Shown here: positions 9,401 to 17,336 of the stretch, in pieces
Position numbering within the stretch: the first letter of the stretch is position 1
Layout: each line of letters begins with the position of its first letter
Source: Actinomadura violacea
GTDB taxonomy: Bacteria > Actinomycetota > Actinomycetes > Streptosporangiales > Streptosporangiaceae
Direction: 5' to 3'
NCBI RefSeq assembly: GCF_017573465.1
Contig: NZ_JAGEPF010000002.1
Location: 310,001 to 374,000 of the forward strand
Length of the DNA stretch: 64,000 nt
Position numbers and translations under genes: made by a program
Notes under the pieces: model-generated
What the model saw: the letters and a program-made list of their open reading frames with translations, nothing else
Database searches by the model: none
Told to the model about the DNA's origin: nothing

Positions 9401-10573
9401 CCGCAGCGGAGCCGCCGCCAGGTAGGTGGCGAGCTTGAACGCCGCCGGCGACGACGACGCCCGGAACTGCTTGACGCGCATCTCCGGCGGCATCAGGTCG
9501 CCGTCGGCAGGCGGGGCGTCGGCCACCGGCCGGCCGGTGAACAGCGCCGCGCCCTTGATGTCCCGCCCCCCGTGGGCGACCATGTTCGCCCACGACCGCA
9601 TCCAGCGCTCCTCCAGCTCGACCACCGGGATCGGAATGCCGAGCGGGCGGCCGTCGGGCGGCTGGAGCGGTGCCCGCGACACGGTCAGCCGCTCGTTGGT
9701 CACCGCCGGTCCGGACGCGCCGAGCCGGACGGGTTCGATGGCGGCGGCCGTCCGCCACCACAGCCGCTGCGGCAGCGGCTGCGCGATCGCGACGGTCCCG
9801 TTGCGGCCCCACCGATCGAGCAGCGCGGCGGCCCGGCCGTCCTGCCACGCCGCGCCGATGCAGTCGCTGACGACCAGGATGAGGCGCCGGCGGGTCGGAT
9901 CGACCAGCTCGTCCGGATCGCGGTCCGCGCCCGCGCCGAACGCCGACCCGGTGCGCAGCGACAGCCGCTCGCCGCCGGTGTCGAGGTACCACGTCCGCAG
10001 GTCGCGGAACGCGCCGAGCTGCTGCAGCAGCGCCCGCAGCTCCTCGACGGTCCGCCGCCACACGACCATCGACGGGCCGACGTCGGCGACGAGCGCGAGG
10101 TCGTGGCGGCGTTCCCGGGCCGGGACGAGGACGGGGTCGAAGACGCCGGTCTCGGCGATGTGCTGCGCGGTCGCCGCCTCGTCCAGCTGCTTGCGGGTCA
10201 GCGCGGGCACGGTCGCGCGCAGCGGACGCAGCCCCCGCGCCAGCGGCAGCGTCCGTGTGAGGGCCGGCATAGCGGGCAGGCGGACGGGGAACGAGGTCGC
10301 GGGCACCTCCTGCCCGGCCATGTAGACCCCCGCCTCCACCGGCTGCGGCGGCGCGGAGTCGTGCTCGGGCGGCACGAGCGGGCCGGCCGGACGCGCCGCC
10401 GGCGGCGGATCGGCGGGCTCGCCGCCCTCGTCCGCGCCCCGGCCGCCGGCGGCCCGGTGCGCGGGGCCCTCGTGCGTGCGGAGCCAGTCGGCGAGCCAGA
10501 GCGCGTCGGCGACCTCCTCCGCCGTGGGCTGCGGGTCGAGGGCCTGCAGCGCCTCGACGAGCCGGCCGATCAT
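6428..10573 (-). CDS. vWA-like / NB-ARC / tetratricopeptide fusion protein (FxsT-like)
   Basis: A 1381-residue cytoplasmic protein. Residues about 155-300 resemble a degenerate von Willebrand A domain (LALVADVGPSMVVW, then RRLILVVSDC), as in SAV_2336-type N-termini. Residues about 575-870 are an NB-ARC STAND ATPase: FTGRDGLLAEVRTAL, Walker A-like GTGGEGKS near residue 594, Walker B RWLLIYDNAQD, then HVLVTSRDRRW and GDLPLAV. From about 920 to the end, helical repeats containing LGEFRRAHEIDQDAW-type units mark TPRs. The ATG overlaps the stop of the upstream MoxR gene (ATGA), so the two are translationally coupled. In vWA-MoxR-VMAP ternary systems the vWA partner is usually separate; here it is fused to a STAND ATPase. 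It converges on fxsB. Confidence 0.85.
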   Translation of the reverse strand: MIGRLVEALQALDPQPTAEEVADALWLADWLRTHEGPAHRAAGGRGADEGGEPADPPPAARPAGPLVPPEHDSAPPQPVEAGVYMAGQEVPATSFPVRLPAMPALTRTLPLARGLRPLRATVPALTRKQLDEAATAQHIAETGVFDPVLVPARERRHDLALVADVGPSMVVWRRTVEELRALLQQLGAFRDLRTWYLDTGGERLSLRTGSAFGAGADRDPDELVDPTRRRLILVVSDCIGAAWQDGRAAALLDRWGRNGTVAIAQPLPQRLWWRTAAAIEPVRLGASGPAVTNERLTVSRAPLQPPDGRPLGIPIPVVELEERWMRSWANMVAHGGRDIKGAALFTGRPVADAPPADGDLMPPEMRVKQFRASSSPAAFKLATYLAAAPLRLPVMRLVQQAMLPSSTSAVLAEVFLSGLLRMTGRPAEGGEEEIAYEFHDGVREILLQGLRRREIYQVLRAVWEVVRDRIGSSLDFPALLAAVGRGEVRLPPDLPFAQVAAQALPGLGGSYREVARRLAASDGAEPGEPPAADGPAAHEVPAPAGSRTEAREPVLGSGLPPRNLDFTGRDGLLAEVRTALQGGIAALLPQSEFGTGGEGKSNLAVEYAYRHAHEYDLVWWVPAEQATSARAALALLARRLGLPLSDDIKDTVDGVLRELREGRRYGRWLLIYDNAQDPDEVVPLTPFSGGEAGPDLGAGRHVLVTSRDRRWERHASVVDVGVFERSESIALLRRLVPRLTEDEADLLSERVGDLPLAVHPAAAWQDVTGGTVEDYLGRFDGRLAELAGAAVSDDLPGPLAAGVSLNLDLLREEDPVAGLLLELWAVFDSEPVSCELLAAGRSAPLPGELAGLLADDARLRHAMSGISRFSLARFEEEAGSLQVHRLVRAILGDRLGEDGRRRVRAAVHAILAAATPQEEPEVESTWERRSQITPHVVPAGVFEADDPGIREVGIDQAKFLYQSGEYEGSRRLAEIALARWLERYGADDDAVLDISRVLANALRSLGDNRAAAELSEDNLARTRRKFGADHLQTLFAATGFGADLRFLGEFRRAHEIDQDAWLRLRRIYGDGLANIRLAASNLALDLRILGEFQRAHEIDLEVWGGKDQAYRQRFRATHNLARDLHALGEYGRAHRLQAESLANLRPVLAPGHALVLQAKMSHAGTLRKLGRFEEAYRLAAETFADHVRRLGDTHPNTLASQVCLALATSSIGRPEEALPLIDRALDRYRKVMGSGHPFVQVCAIGRGVVLRRLGEVYAAQESDQAALAALESGDLGANHYYALCGTVGLAGDYYLLGELEAAVRLLSGVREKMIACLGGRHPYSLAVELNLGRAHAAMSGDGSGAGAVLASLRQVLGADHPEVRAAESGELLECDIEPTAL

Positions 10574-11589
10574 CCCGCGCCGGGCATCTCGATCGGGCGG
10601 AGCACCGTGTCGAGGATCTCCTTCAGCCGGGTCTCCGGCGGCCTGCTCCCGGACGTCGCGAGGTAGACGGCGTTGAGGAGCTGGTCGGTGGCGAGCGCCC
10701 CGTCGGCGCGGCGGGCGAGGAACTCGTCGATGAGCGCCCCGCTCGCCGCCCGGGCGTCCGCGCCGAGATGCGCCTCGATGATCTCGGCGAGCCGCTCGCG
10801 GCCGGGCGGCTCGATCATCAGCCGGATGCAGCGGCGCAGGAAGGCCGGCGGGAACTCGCGCTCGCCGTTGCTGGTGATGACGGCGATGGGGAAGTTCGCG
10901 CAGCGCACCTCGCCGTGCTCGATCGGCACGCGCGCGCCGCCGTCCTCGGTCATCACCTCAATCCGCGCCTGCTCCTCCGGGAGCCGCTGCAGCTCGGGGA
11001 CGGTGAACCGGCCCTCCTCGAACACGTGGAGCAGGTCGTTCGGCAGGTCGATGTTGCTCTTGTCGAGTTCGTCGATGAGCAGGACGCGGGGCCGGTCGCC
11101 GGGCAGCAGCGCGGTTCCGAGCGGGCCGAGCCGAATGTAGCGGCCGATGTCGGGCGGGTCGGCGGTGTCCGCCCGGCCGCCGGCTCCGCGCAGGCTCGTC
11201 TCGTGGAGGCGGCCGATCGCGTCGTAGTGGTAGAGGCCCGTCTCCAGTGTGGTGTTGCTGGTGATCGACCAGTACAGGACCGAGCCGAGACCGAGTTCGT
11301 AGGCGACGTTGTAGGCGAGGGTGGACTTCCCGGACCCGGGTTTCCCCGTCACCAGCAGCGGGCGCCGCAGCAGGACCGCCGCGTTCACCTTGTCGACCAC
11401 CGACTCGTCGGGCCGGTACGAGATGGCCCGCTGCTCCCGGCGGCCGCGCCCCTCGGCGGTCTCCTCGGGGCTGAACCGGCGCCATGGCGGGGGCGGCGGC
11501 AATCTGCGGACGCGGTCGTGGGGCAGGCCGTCACCCCGGTAGATGCGCCAGTCTCCGAGCGGATCGCTGATTTCCGGTTCTGTCGTCAT
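10570..11589 (-). CDS. MoxR-family AAA+ ATPase
   Basis: A 339-residue protein. The start ATG at 11589 is supported by CCGGAGA 6 nt upstream. Walker A is GKPGSGKST near residue 80, Walker B is VLLIDELDKS, sensor I is AVITSNGERE, and PPAFLRRC follows with the arginine region. MoxR ATPases act as chaperones for vWA-domain partners. The gene sits between the VMAP-like gene (14-nt gap) and the vWA-NB-ARC gene (4-nt overlap), which matches the ternary vWA-MoxR-VMAP arrangement described by Aravind and colleagues. The target of remodelling is unknown. Confidence 0.88.
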   Translation of the reverse strand: MTTEPEISDPLGDWRIYRGDGLPHDRVRRLPPPPPWRRFSPEETAEGRGRREQRAISYRPDESVVDKVNAAVLLRRPLLVTGKPGSGKSTLAYNVAYELGLGSVLYWSITSNTTLETGLYHYDAIGRLHETSLRGAGGRADTADPPDIGRYIRLGPLGTALLPGDRPRVLLIDELDKSNIDLPNDLLHVFEEGRFTVPELQRLPEEQARIEVMTEDGGARVPIEHGEVRCANFPIAVITSNGEREFPPAFLRRCIRLMIEPPGRERLAEIIEAHLGADARAASGALIDEFLARRADGALATDQLLNAVYLATSGSRPPETRLKEILDTVLRPIEMPGAG

Positions 11590-11603
11590 GGCGGTCTCCG
11601 GTG

Positions 11604-13070
11604 CTATGCGGGGGGTCGGAGTCGGACGTACGGCTCGGGAATGCGGTCGGCGTCGTCGAACACCAGCGTCAGATGCAGGCCGAGATGGCCGGAACCGGCG
11701 CCCGCGCCGGACAGCGCCTGCCTGCGCAGCTCCATCGTCCGCCGGGGCAGCTTCATCAGGTCCGCCGCCAGCAGGTCCTTGACCTCGCGGGCGAACCGGG
11801 CCGGATCGCGGCCGTCCCGGCACCAGGCCATCACCGGGGCCCCCGACAGCAGCCCGACCCAGTGCTCGTCCGGCTCGTCGCTCTCCGCCCAGGGCGGGAA
11901 CGCCAGCGCCAGGACGGCGGGCGCCTCCGCCAGCCTGGAGAACAGCTCCTCCTGGTCGAACTCGCCGCGCTGCGTGACCAGGCAGACGGGCGCGTCGACC
12001 GAATTCCCGCACAGCGCCGCCCACTTGCGCCGCCAGTCGTGGTGGACGGCGGCCAGCCGCATCCGGTCGAGGCTGCGCACCACGACCGGGTACTTGATCC
12101 CGATCCGGTACTCGAATCCCGCGACCTTGATCTTCGAGTCCTCGACGGGATGGCCGAGCAGCGGCCGCGGGAGCACGAACTCCACGGTGAGGTCCGGCGT
12201 GGGCCGGCCGACCACCGAGCTCTCCGCGGTGAGCAGCCGCTCCAGCAGTTCCGGGATCCGGCTGAGCGGCATCGCCTCGTCGCTGCTGTGCAGCGTGCTG
12301 CCGGGCTCGCGGTCCACCTGCAGCCACGCGGTCACCAGGTAGCGGTCCGGGTCCAACGCGTCCGGCGTGCAGGCGATGATCAGGTACGTCTCGGACGGCT
12401 CGGGCGCGCTCCTCGCCTCCACCTCGGTCGGCGGCGGCCGGAACCCCACACCGTTCAGCCCCTGGACCGCCGCCTGCCGGCTCACCCATTCCCGCAGCGC
12501 GGGCGCCGTCGGCCGGTCCGCGTACTCGGCGAGGTCGCGGACGAAGATCAGTAACGGCGGCACGCCGTCCGGACCGGCGGGCATCTCCTCCAGCAGCGCC
12601 ACCACGTCGTGCAGGCTGTGCATCTCCCGCTCCAGCAGCGGCCAGGCCGGCCCCACCGCCCGCCGGTAGAGCATCGGGAACCGGCCGAGATGCGCGAGGC
12701 CGGGGTCGGCCCGCTCCAGCGAGGTGATCAGCTGGTGCAGCTCGCGCCGCTCGGCCTGGCCGAGCCAGGGGTCGGGGAGCAGTTCGCGCACGAGGTCCGC
12801 CAGGGCCGCCACCGACAGGCTGCGCTTGTAGAAGCGCTCCAGGTTGCGCACCAGCGCCTGCGCGGCCCCCGGGTAGTTGAGCAGGACGTCGACGAGCGCC
12901 CAGACGTCGAGCTTGTCCTGATCATGGTGCTCGAAGGGCAGCCGGTGCCCGAGCTCGCGCTCCAGGGCGGTCAGGTGCACCTCGCGGCCGCGCCGAACGC
13001 TCATCCCGTCGATCCGCAGGATCGCCTCGACCAGCCGATGCTGATCTTCGAGGTTCAGCGACGCGCTCAA
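11604..13070 (-). CDS. VMAP-like (vWA-MoxR associated) protein with EAD-type N-terminus
   Basis: A 488-residue protein. The start is TTG at 13070, with GGAGG 9 nt upstream. Residues about 50-115 (containing LLNYPGAAQALVRNLERFY) and 120-215 (LHDVVALLEEMPAGPDGVPP) look like two effector-associated domains. The first resembles the EAD of the cyclase-like protein at 3605. Residues about 230-480 are a mixed alpha/beta region (ETYLIIACTPDALDPDRYLV, IKYPVVVRSLDRM) resembling the C-terminal domain of VMAP proteins. This is the first gene of the VMAP-MoxR-(vWA-NB-ARC-TPR) operon. I assign VMAP from domain order and partners; the biochemical role is unknown. Confidence 0.75.
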   Translation of the reverse strand: MSASLNLEDQHRLVEAILRIDGMSVRRGREVHLTALERELGHRLPFEHHDQDKLDVWALVDVLLNYPGAAQALVRNLERFYKRSLSVAALADLVRELLPDPWLGQAERRELHQLITSLERADPGLAHLGRFPMLYRRAVGPAWPLLEREMHSLHDVVALLEEMPAGPDGVPPLLIFVRDLAEYADRPTAPALREWVSRQAAVQGLNGVGFRPPPTEVEARSAPEPSETYLIIACTPDALDPDRYLVTAWLQVDREPGSTLHSSDEAMPLSRIPELLERLLTAESSVVGRPTPDLTVEFVLPRPLLGHPVEDSKIKVAGFEYRIGIKYPVVVRSLDRMRLAAVHHDWRRKWAALCGNSVDAPVCLVTQRGEFDQEELFSRLAEAPAVLALAFPPWAESDEPDEHWVGLLSGAPVMAWCRDGRDPARFAREVKDLLAADLMKLPRRTMELRRQALSGAGAGSGHLGLHLTLVFDDADRIPEPYVRLRPPA

Positions 13071-13157
13071 TGCCCCGTGCCTCCGCCCCGGCCCCGCACG
13101 CGGCGGATCACCCCGCCTGCTCGGCCATCCGTGTGCGCCCGAGAATCAACCGACACA

Positions 13158-14966
13158 CTATGACGGAACGAAGCCGCCGGAAACCGCGTCACCTGACACA
13201 CTTCGGACAAGATCCGGCGATGGCGTCGACCGTCGCATTCTCTCCCCGGTCACATGGGAGTCAGCCGCGCCGCCGAAGGAACGGACCTCGGCCGCGGCCG
13301 ACCCGTTCATCGAATTCGCCGACACGTGCGACGGCGGTTCCGTGCCTGGCACCGGCGTCTGCAGACTCGCCTCAACGGCCGCCGACGGCTCGGAGACCTC
13401 TCCCCGTGCCGCTTCTTGGACCGGCCCGATCAGATCTGCACCGACGCCCAGATCACCCGATGTGAAACCATTGCCCGAATAGCGCAGATGCAAACTGTCG
13501 GGTGCGACGCCTTGCGCCGGAAGCCCGGCGAGCACTCCACGGAGAACAAAGGACGTGACGCCGTCCGCGACTCTCTCGACCGATGCGAAAACGATCAAAC
13601 TTTCGACCAGCACCTCCCCGCGCGCGAACTCACTGCGTAGCATCCATACGAGCAACGGCGCGATGAGGGCGAAGACGAAAGCGATGAGGTATGCAGAGCA
13701 GCCGGTCCCCAGGAAATGGATGATCCACCCGCCGCTGAGCGCCCCCAGCGCCACCGCCCCGACACTGAGGAACCGGGTGATGCCGGTGACGAGGCCGAAC
13801 AGTTCACCGGGGACCACGTTCGCCTGATGGGTCTTCAATGCGATGTTGATGGGGGCTCCGACGACACTGCACAATCCCCAGCCGACCAACCCGATCGCAG
13901 GATTCGCCGGAACGGCGACCATCCATACCACTGGAATCCATGCGAGAACGCAGAGCAGGACCGACAATGCCGGGCTGCGCTTCCGGAGAATGAAGGGCGC
14001 CAGGACGGCGCCGACGGTGCCCCCCAAACCGGAAAGGGAGAGCAGCAGCCCGACGACATAGCTGGGAATGCCCTCGCGCTCGGCCAGCAGGATCTGCAGC
14101 AGCACGATCACCTGGAAGAAGAAGTTCGCCAGGAAGCAGACACCGATGACCGTGCGGGAGAGCACGTCACCGGCGATCAGTCCGAACGCGCGGCCGAGCG
14201 TTCCCCGCGCCACCCTCGCCGCACGGCCTTCCGCTCCCTCGGTCCCGTTCGGCCCTGCGTCCCCCGCCGCAGGGGAGCCCGCTCCGGCCTCTCCCTGCCC
14301 TCCAGAGCGTCTCCCCAGCTCAACCGGGCGTCTCAGCGCGGTCAGAATGCCGACCGGAAGGAAGGACGTGCAGGCGTCGACCAGGTAGGGCATGGCAGGG
14401 TGGATCGCGAGCAGCGCACCGCCCATCGGACGCCCGAGGAGCATGGAGGCGTTCAGTTTCGCCTCATTGCTGCCGATCGCGACGGCCAACGACTCCTTCG
14501 CTATCAGTTCCGGGACGGTGGCGATCTCCGCGACCTCGTAGAAGATGGCGCAGCAGCCGTCGATGAATGCCGCCAGTATCAGGACGGGTACGGAGAACGG
14601 CATCGACACCAGGTAGAGGCATGTGGCGAGTGCGGAGATGATGCGCACCACCTGGCTCGTCCACATCACCGTGCGCCGGTCGACCCGGTCGGCCAATGCA
14701 CCGGCCGGCAGATGGAGGACGAGACCCGGAAGAACGCTCGCCGCGGTCACATAACCGGCAGAGATCGGCGACTCGGTGCGGGAGAGCACCAGGAGCGGTC
14801 CCGCCGCTGCCACGCCCATCGATCCGAGTTGCGATACCGCCGAACCGGCCGACAGGACAGTGAAATACTGGTTACTATATGACTGCCCGCGAAAAGACCT
14901 GTACGATTTTGCGGTGAATCGGCGCAACGTGCCAAAGGACTTGCCAAAGAGCGAGACCTTGGACAC
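13158..14966 (-). CDS. MFS transporter with long hydrophilic C-terminal tail
   Basis: A 602-residue protein with a GTG start preceded by GGAAAGG at 7 nt. Residues about 35-445 contain multiple membrane segments and the loop 2-3 signature GALADRVDRRTVM, typical of drug- and siderophore-exporting MFS proteins of the EntS/MefE kind. After the last segment comes a Ser/Pro/Val-rich tail of about 150 residues with no motif, unusual for this family, whose members are normally about 400-430 residues. A hydrophilic loop of about 50 residues near the middle is also long. The gene lies between the two radical SAM loci and could export their peptide products, but this is inferred only from position. Confidence 0.82.
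   Translation of the reverse strand: MSKVSLFGKSFGTLRRFTAKSYRSFRGQSYSNQYFTVLSAGSAVSQLGSMGVAAAGPLLVLSRTESPISAGYVTAASVLPGLVLHLPAGALADRVDRRTVMWTSQVVRIISALATCLYLVSMPFSVPVLILAAFIDGCCAIFYEVAEIATVPELIAKESLAVAIGSNEAKLNASMLLGRPMGGALLAIHPAMPYLVDACTSFLPVGILTALRRPVELGRRSGGQGEAGAGSPAAGDAGPNGTEGAEGRAARVARGTLGRAFGLIAGDVLSRTVIGVCFLANFFFQVIVLLQILLAEREGIPSYVVGLLLSLSGLGGTVGAVLAPFILRKRSPALSVLLCVLAWIPVVWMVAVPANPAIGLVGWGLCSVVGAPINIALKTHQANVVPGELFGLVTGITRFLSVGAVALGALSGGWIIHFLGTGCSAYLIAFVFALIAPLLVWMLRSEFARGEVLVESLIVFASVERVADGVTSFVLRGVLAGLPAQGVAPDSLHLRYSGNGFTSGDLGVGADLIGPVQEAARGEVSEPSAAVEASLQTPVPGTEPPSHVSANSMNGSAAAEVRSFGGAADSHVTGERMRRSTPSPDLVRSVSGDAVSGGFVPS
13185..13200 (-). promoter_or_regulatory. Imperfect palindrome shared with locus 2
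   Basis: Read on the minus strand this is TGTGTCAGGTGACGCG, matching 13 of 16 positions of the perfect palindrome at 17524. It lies 114 nt before the VMAP start, inside the 3' end of the exporter gene. A TANNNT element (TAGTGT) begins 24 nt further downstream. It is a candidate operator or activator site for the VMAP operon. Confidence 0.35.
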
Positions 14967-15328
14967 CGACTGCCCTTTCCAGCGTTCGCGGCAATCGATT
15001 TACCGGGATGACGCTACACAGAGACACCAGGCCGCTTTCCTGGATAAACGTGATTAAACTGGACAAACATCCACATAAATACATAAAGAAGAAGGTAACG
15101 CTTTCCAAGACGGCTTGAGTCGCATGGAAATGCATGCTACCAAGAGATATTCCCGCATCCGGTCGTGGTGACCACATCGTTTCCCCGTAGAGCCCCATGG
15201 CCGGTGGCATTGAACGGCAAAATGACCAGGGTAAGCCTTAGGTCACCAAAACGACACGGTAAGTGATCGTGTTGCACTTCAAGCGGGCGCGCGAAGTCGA
15301 ACGCGTGTTCCCTTTTCTGCGGGACGGA
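14967..15328. other. Gene-free, relatively AT-rich intergenic stretch
   Basis: No convincing gene. The segment at about 15040-15130 (with AAATACATAAAG) is clearly poorer in G and C than its surroundings, as is the start of the adjacent exporter gene. The exporter promoter should lie here. The short open frames crossing it overlap the exporter gene and have no ribosome sites. Confidence 0.5.
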
Positions 15329-16987
15329 TCAGCTGGTCCCCGTCAGGGCGCGCTTGGCGATGAGGGCTTCGCGGTTGCGGCTGTCGTGGCCGAGGACGTC
15401 CTCGAAGACCGCGCGTGCGGCGCGCGTCCGGCCGGACCGCCAGAGCGCCTGGCCGAGGGCGGTCTGGATCGACAGCTCGTGCGGCAGCCGGCTCGCCGCC
15501 GCCTGGAGCTGCCGCACGGCCTCCCCCGCGTCGCCCCCCAGCAGAATCCGACCGATTCCGGCCAGGATCCACCCGACTGCGGCGTTGTCCGGAATGGCCT
15601 CGCAGATCGCCGCCGCCTCCCGGTAGCGCAGCACCGCGTTCTTCGTCTCACCCTGCTCGTAGGCGATGTCGCCGAGGAAGGTCGTCGCGGCGGCGAGGAC
15701 CTTGAGGTCGCCTTCGCCGCAGGCCCGGACGGCAGCCTCCGTGTGGCGCCGCGCGAGTTCCGGGTCGCCGTCCAGGAGCGCCCGGTGCGCCTGGTCCAGA
15801 CGTATCGAAGGTCCGGGCCGCCGGATGGGCACCGCCCCGCCGTCGAGCCTCCCGATCGGCTCGATCAACCGGGGATGCTGCAGTTGGTAGAAACGGGCCT
15901 TGTCACGCAGGCGTGCCCGGATGAGGTGCCCGTCCTGGACCGCGTCGACGACCGCTCGCGGGACATCGTCGTACAGGCGGGTCTCGGACACCCCCGCACG
16001 CCCCCACGGCCCGCCGAACACGGCACGGAACCACGACTGGACGTTCGCCGGCCGGAGGCTCTGATCAGCGGCGATCGTGGCGAGGCCGTGCGCGCAGTAC
16101 TCCCCCAGCGCCCGGTTCACCTCGCCGTGCAGCCGCCCCGCGGACATTGCGGCGTCGGCGGGCAGGTCCTCCAGCAGGCGGGCGCAGACGAGTTGCAGGA
16201 GTGCGGGCTCGACGCGCGATGTGGTCTGGACGCCGCCTGCCGTACGGACCGTCCGCAACTCCAGCACCAACGCCTCGGCCAGGTCAGAGTCACAACGACC
16301 GGAAGCGCTCAAGAGCGCATACGCGGCTTCGAGCGCCGCTTCGGGCGTCATCGGGTCCAGAGAGCAGGTCGCCGGCGACTCGTGGCCGAGCCGTCCGGCG
16401 AGTTCGAGCGCCTCGTCGAGGGAGTCGTCCCGCACGGCCAGGAGCAGATGGAGGCCGGGCTCCTCTTTCATGACCGTCGTCAGGTCGTCGAGGAACTCCC
16501 GGCGATGTCGTTCATGCCACGTCGAGGACCTCAGGAGCGCCTCGGCTCCGTCGATGGCGGCGAGCGTGGGCAGCTGCGCGCCGAACCGGTCCATCCGGCG
16601 GTGCCTGCGCAGGAACGTGCCGATCGGCTGCTCGGAGATCTGCACCGGTGACGCGCGCGTGTACCACGAGGCCAGCACGGCGATCCTGAAATGGTTGTGC
16701 TCCGGAAGCGCCGCCACTGGAAACGACGGCCGATAGGCGACATTCGCCACGGGAAGCACGTTCGCACCCTGATCCCGCAGCAGCGGAACGGCCCCCGCAC
16801 GCAACAGCGACGTCTTTCCGACGCCGGCGCCGCCGTGCAGAACGGTGATCCGGTTCTTCGCCCACTTCCCCAGGACCTCGCGCGTCTCCGCGGTTCTGCC
16901 GCGGAACACGTCCTTATCCGTTTCATCGAGCGCGCGAGCGCCCGCATGCGGACCCGGTGAGCCGAGGGAAGAGCGCGTGACCATCAT
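15329..16987 (-). CDS. STAND-type P-loop ATPase with C-terminal TPR-like repeats
   Basis: A 552-residue protein. [15 protein letters not shown] precedes the Walker [11 protein letters not shown] at residues 51-60. [17 protein letters not shown] fits a Walker B region and [14 protein letters not shown] a sensor strand. [16 protein letters not shown] looks like the winged-helix end of a novel-STAND (nSTAND) unit. Residues about 385-550 are helical repeats ([21 protein letters not shown]) resembling TPRs. STAND ATPases are oligomerising switches in conflict and regulatory systems; no N-terminal effector domain is visible here. It lies 172 nt downstream of the small precursor gene at 17160 on the same strand and may share its transcript. 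Two ATG codons at 16987 and 16984 are both possible starts. Confidence 0.75.
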   Translation of the reverse strand: MMVTRSSLGSPGPHAGARALDETDKDVFRGRTAETREVLGKWAKNRITVLHGGAGVGKTSLLRAGAVPLLRDQGANVLPVANVAYRPSFPVAALPEHNHFRIAVLASWYTRASPVQISEQPIGTFLRRHRRMDRFGAQLPTLAAIDGAEALLRSSTWHERHRREFLDDLTTVMKEEPGLHLLLAVRDDSLDEALELAGRLGHESPATCSLDPMTPEAALEAAYALLSASGRCDSDLAEALVLELRTVRTAGGVQTTSRVEPALLQLVCARLLEDLPADAAMSAGRLHGEVNRALGEYCAHGLATIAADQSLRPANVQSWFRAVFGGPWGRAGVSETRLYDDVPRAVVDAVQDGHLIRARLRDKARFYQLQHPRLIEPIGRLDGGAVPIRRPGPSIRLDQAHRALLDGDPELARRHTEAAVRACGEGDLKVLAAATTFLGDIAYEQGETKNAVLRYREAAAICEAIPDNAAVGWILAGIGRILLGGDAGEAVRQLQAAASRLPHELSIQTALGQALWRSGRTRAARAVFEDVLGHDSRNREALIAKRALTGTS

Positions 16988-17159
16988 TCCGTCCCCAGGA
17001 GCGGATATCCGCCGGAGAGCTTCGGTGACATCGGATTCAGGATGCCCAGGTCTCCCGAGAATAACGCACCGCCGTTCCCCACGGAGCGGGATCCGGTGGA
17101 CGCGCTCTCACCGCCGCCATGGCCGGCATCCGGGACGGTATTCGGCCGCGTTCACCGGC

Positions 17160-17336
17160 TCAAACGCCGTGCAGAGCGCTCCGCTCCGGGTCGGGGGCGA
17201 GCCGGTTATCGAATCCGCGGCCCGGCCGGTTCGGTCGCGACACTTCCATCGCGGCCCGCTTGACCCCCGGCGGAACGGAGAAGGAGCGCTCCGGGGCCGG
17301 GAGCTCGTTCGTCAGACGGAAGGAACGTTCCTGCAT
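17160..17336 (-). CDS. Second candidate precursor peptide with F-D-N core
   Basis: A 58-residue product. ATG at 17336 is chosen over the upstream in-frame ATG at 17375 because GGAGGAG precedes it by about 6-8 nt. It is hydrophilic, with no membrane segment. The C-terminal part reads GRGFDNRLAPDPERSALHGV, with F42-D43-N44. The five-residue core F-D-N-R-L matches F-D-N-K-L in the peptide at 4823, while the leader sequences share little. Both have a tail of 10-12 residues after the core. It is probably the substrate of the FxsB-type enzyme at 20175, though that gene is not adjacent. An NB-ARC gene runs divergently and a STAND ATPase lies downstream. Confidence 0.6.
   Translation of the reverse strand: MQERSFRLTNELPAPERSFSVPPGVKRAAMEVSRPNRPGRGFDNRLAPDPERSALHGV

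Noticed and set aside
14875..15210. 111-residue minus-strand frame overlapping the exporter start
   Set aside because: It overlaps the exporter gene in another frame on the same strand and has no ribosome site; the low GC content makes such frames less informative here.
15225..15245. IdeR-like iron box upstream of the MFS exporter (GGCTTACC half)
   Set aside because: Only about 11 of 19 positions match the mycobacterial IdeR consensus and it lies some 260 nt from the start codon; not enough to call.
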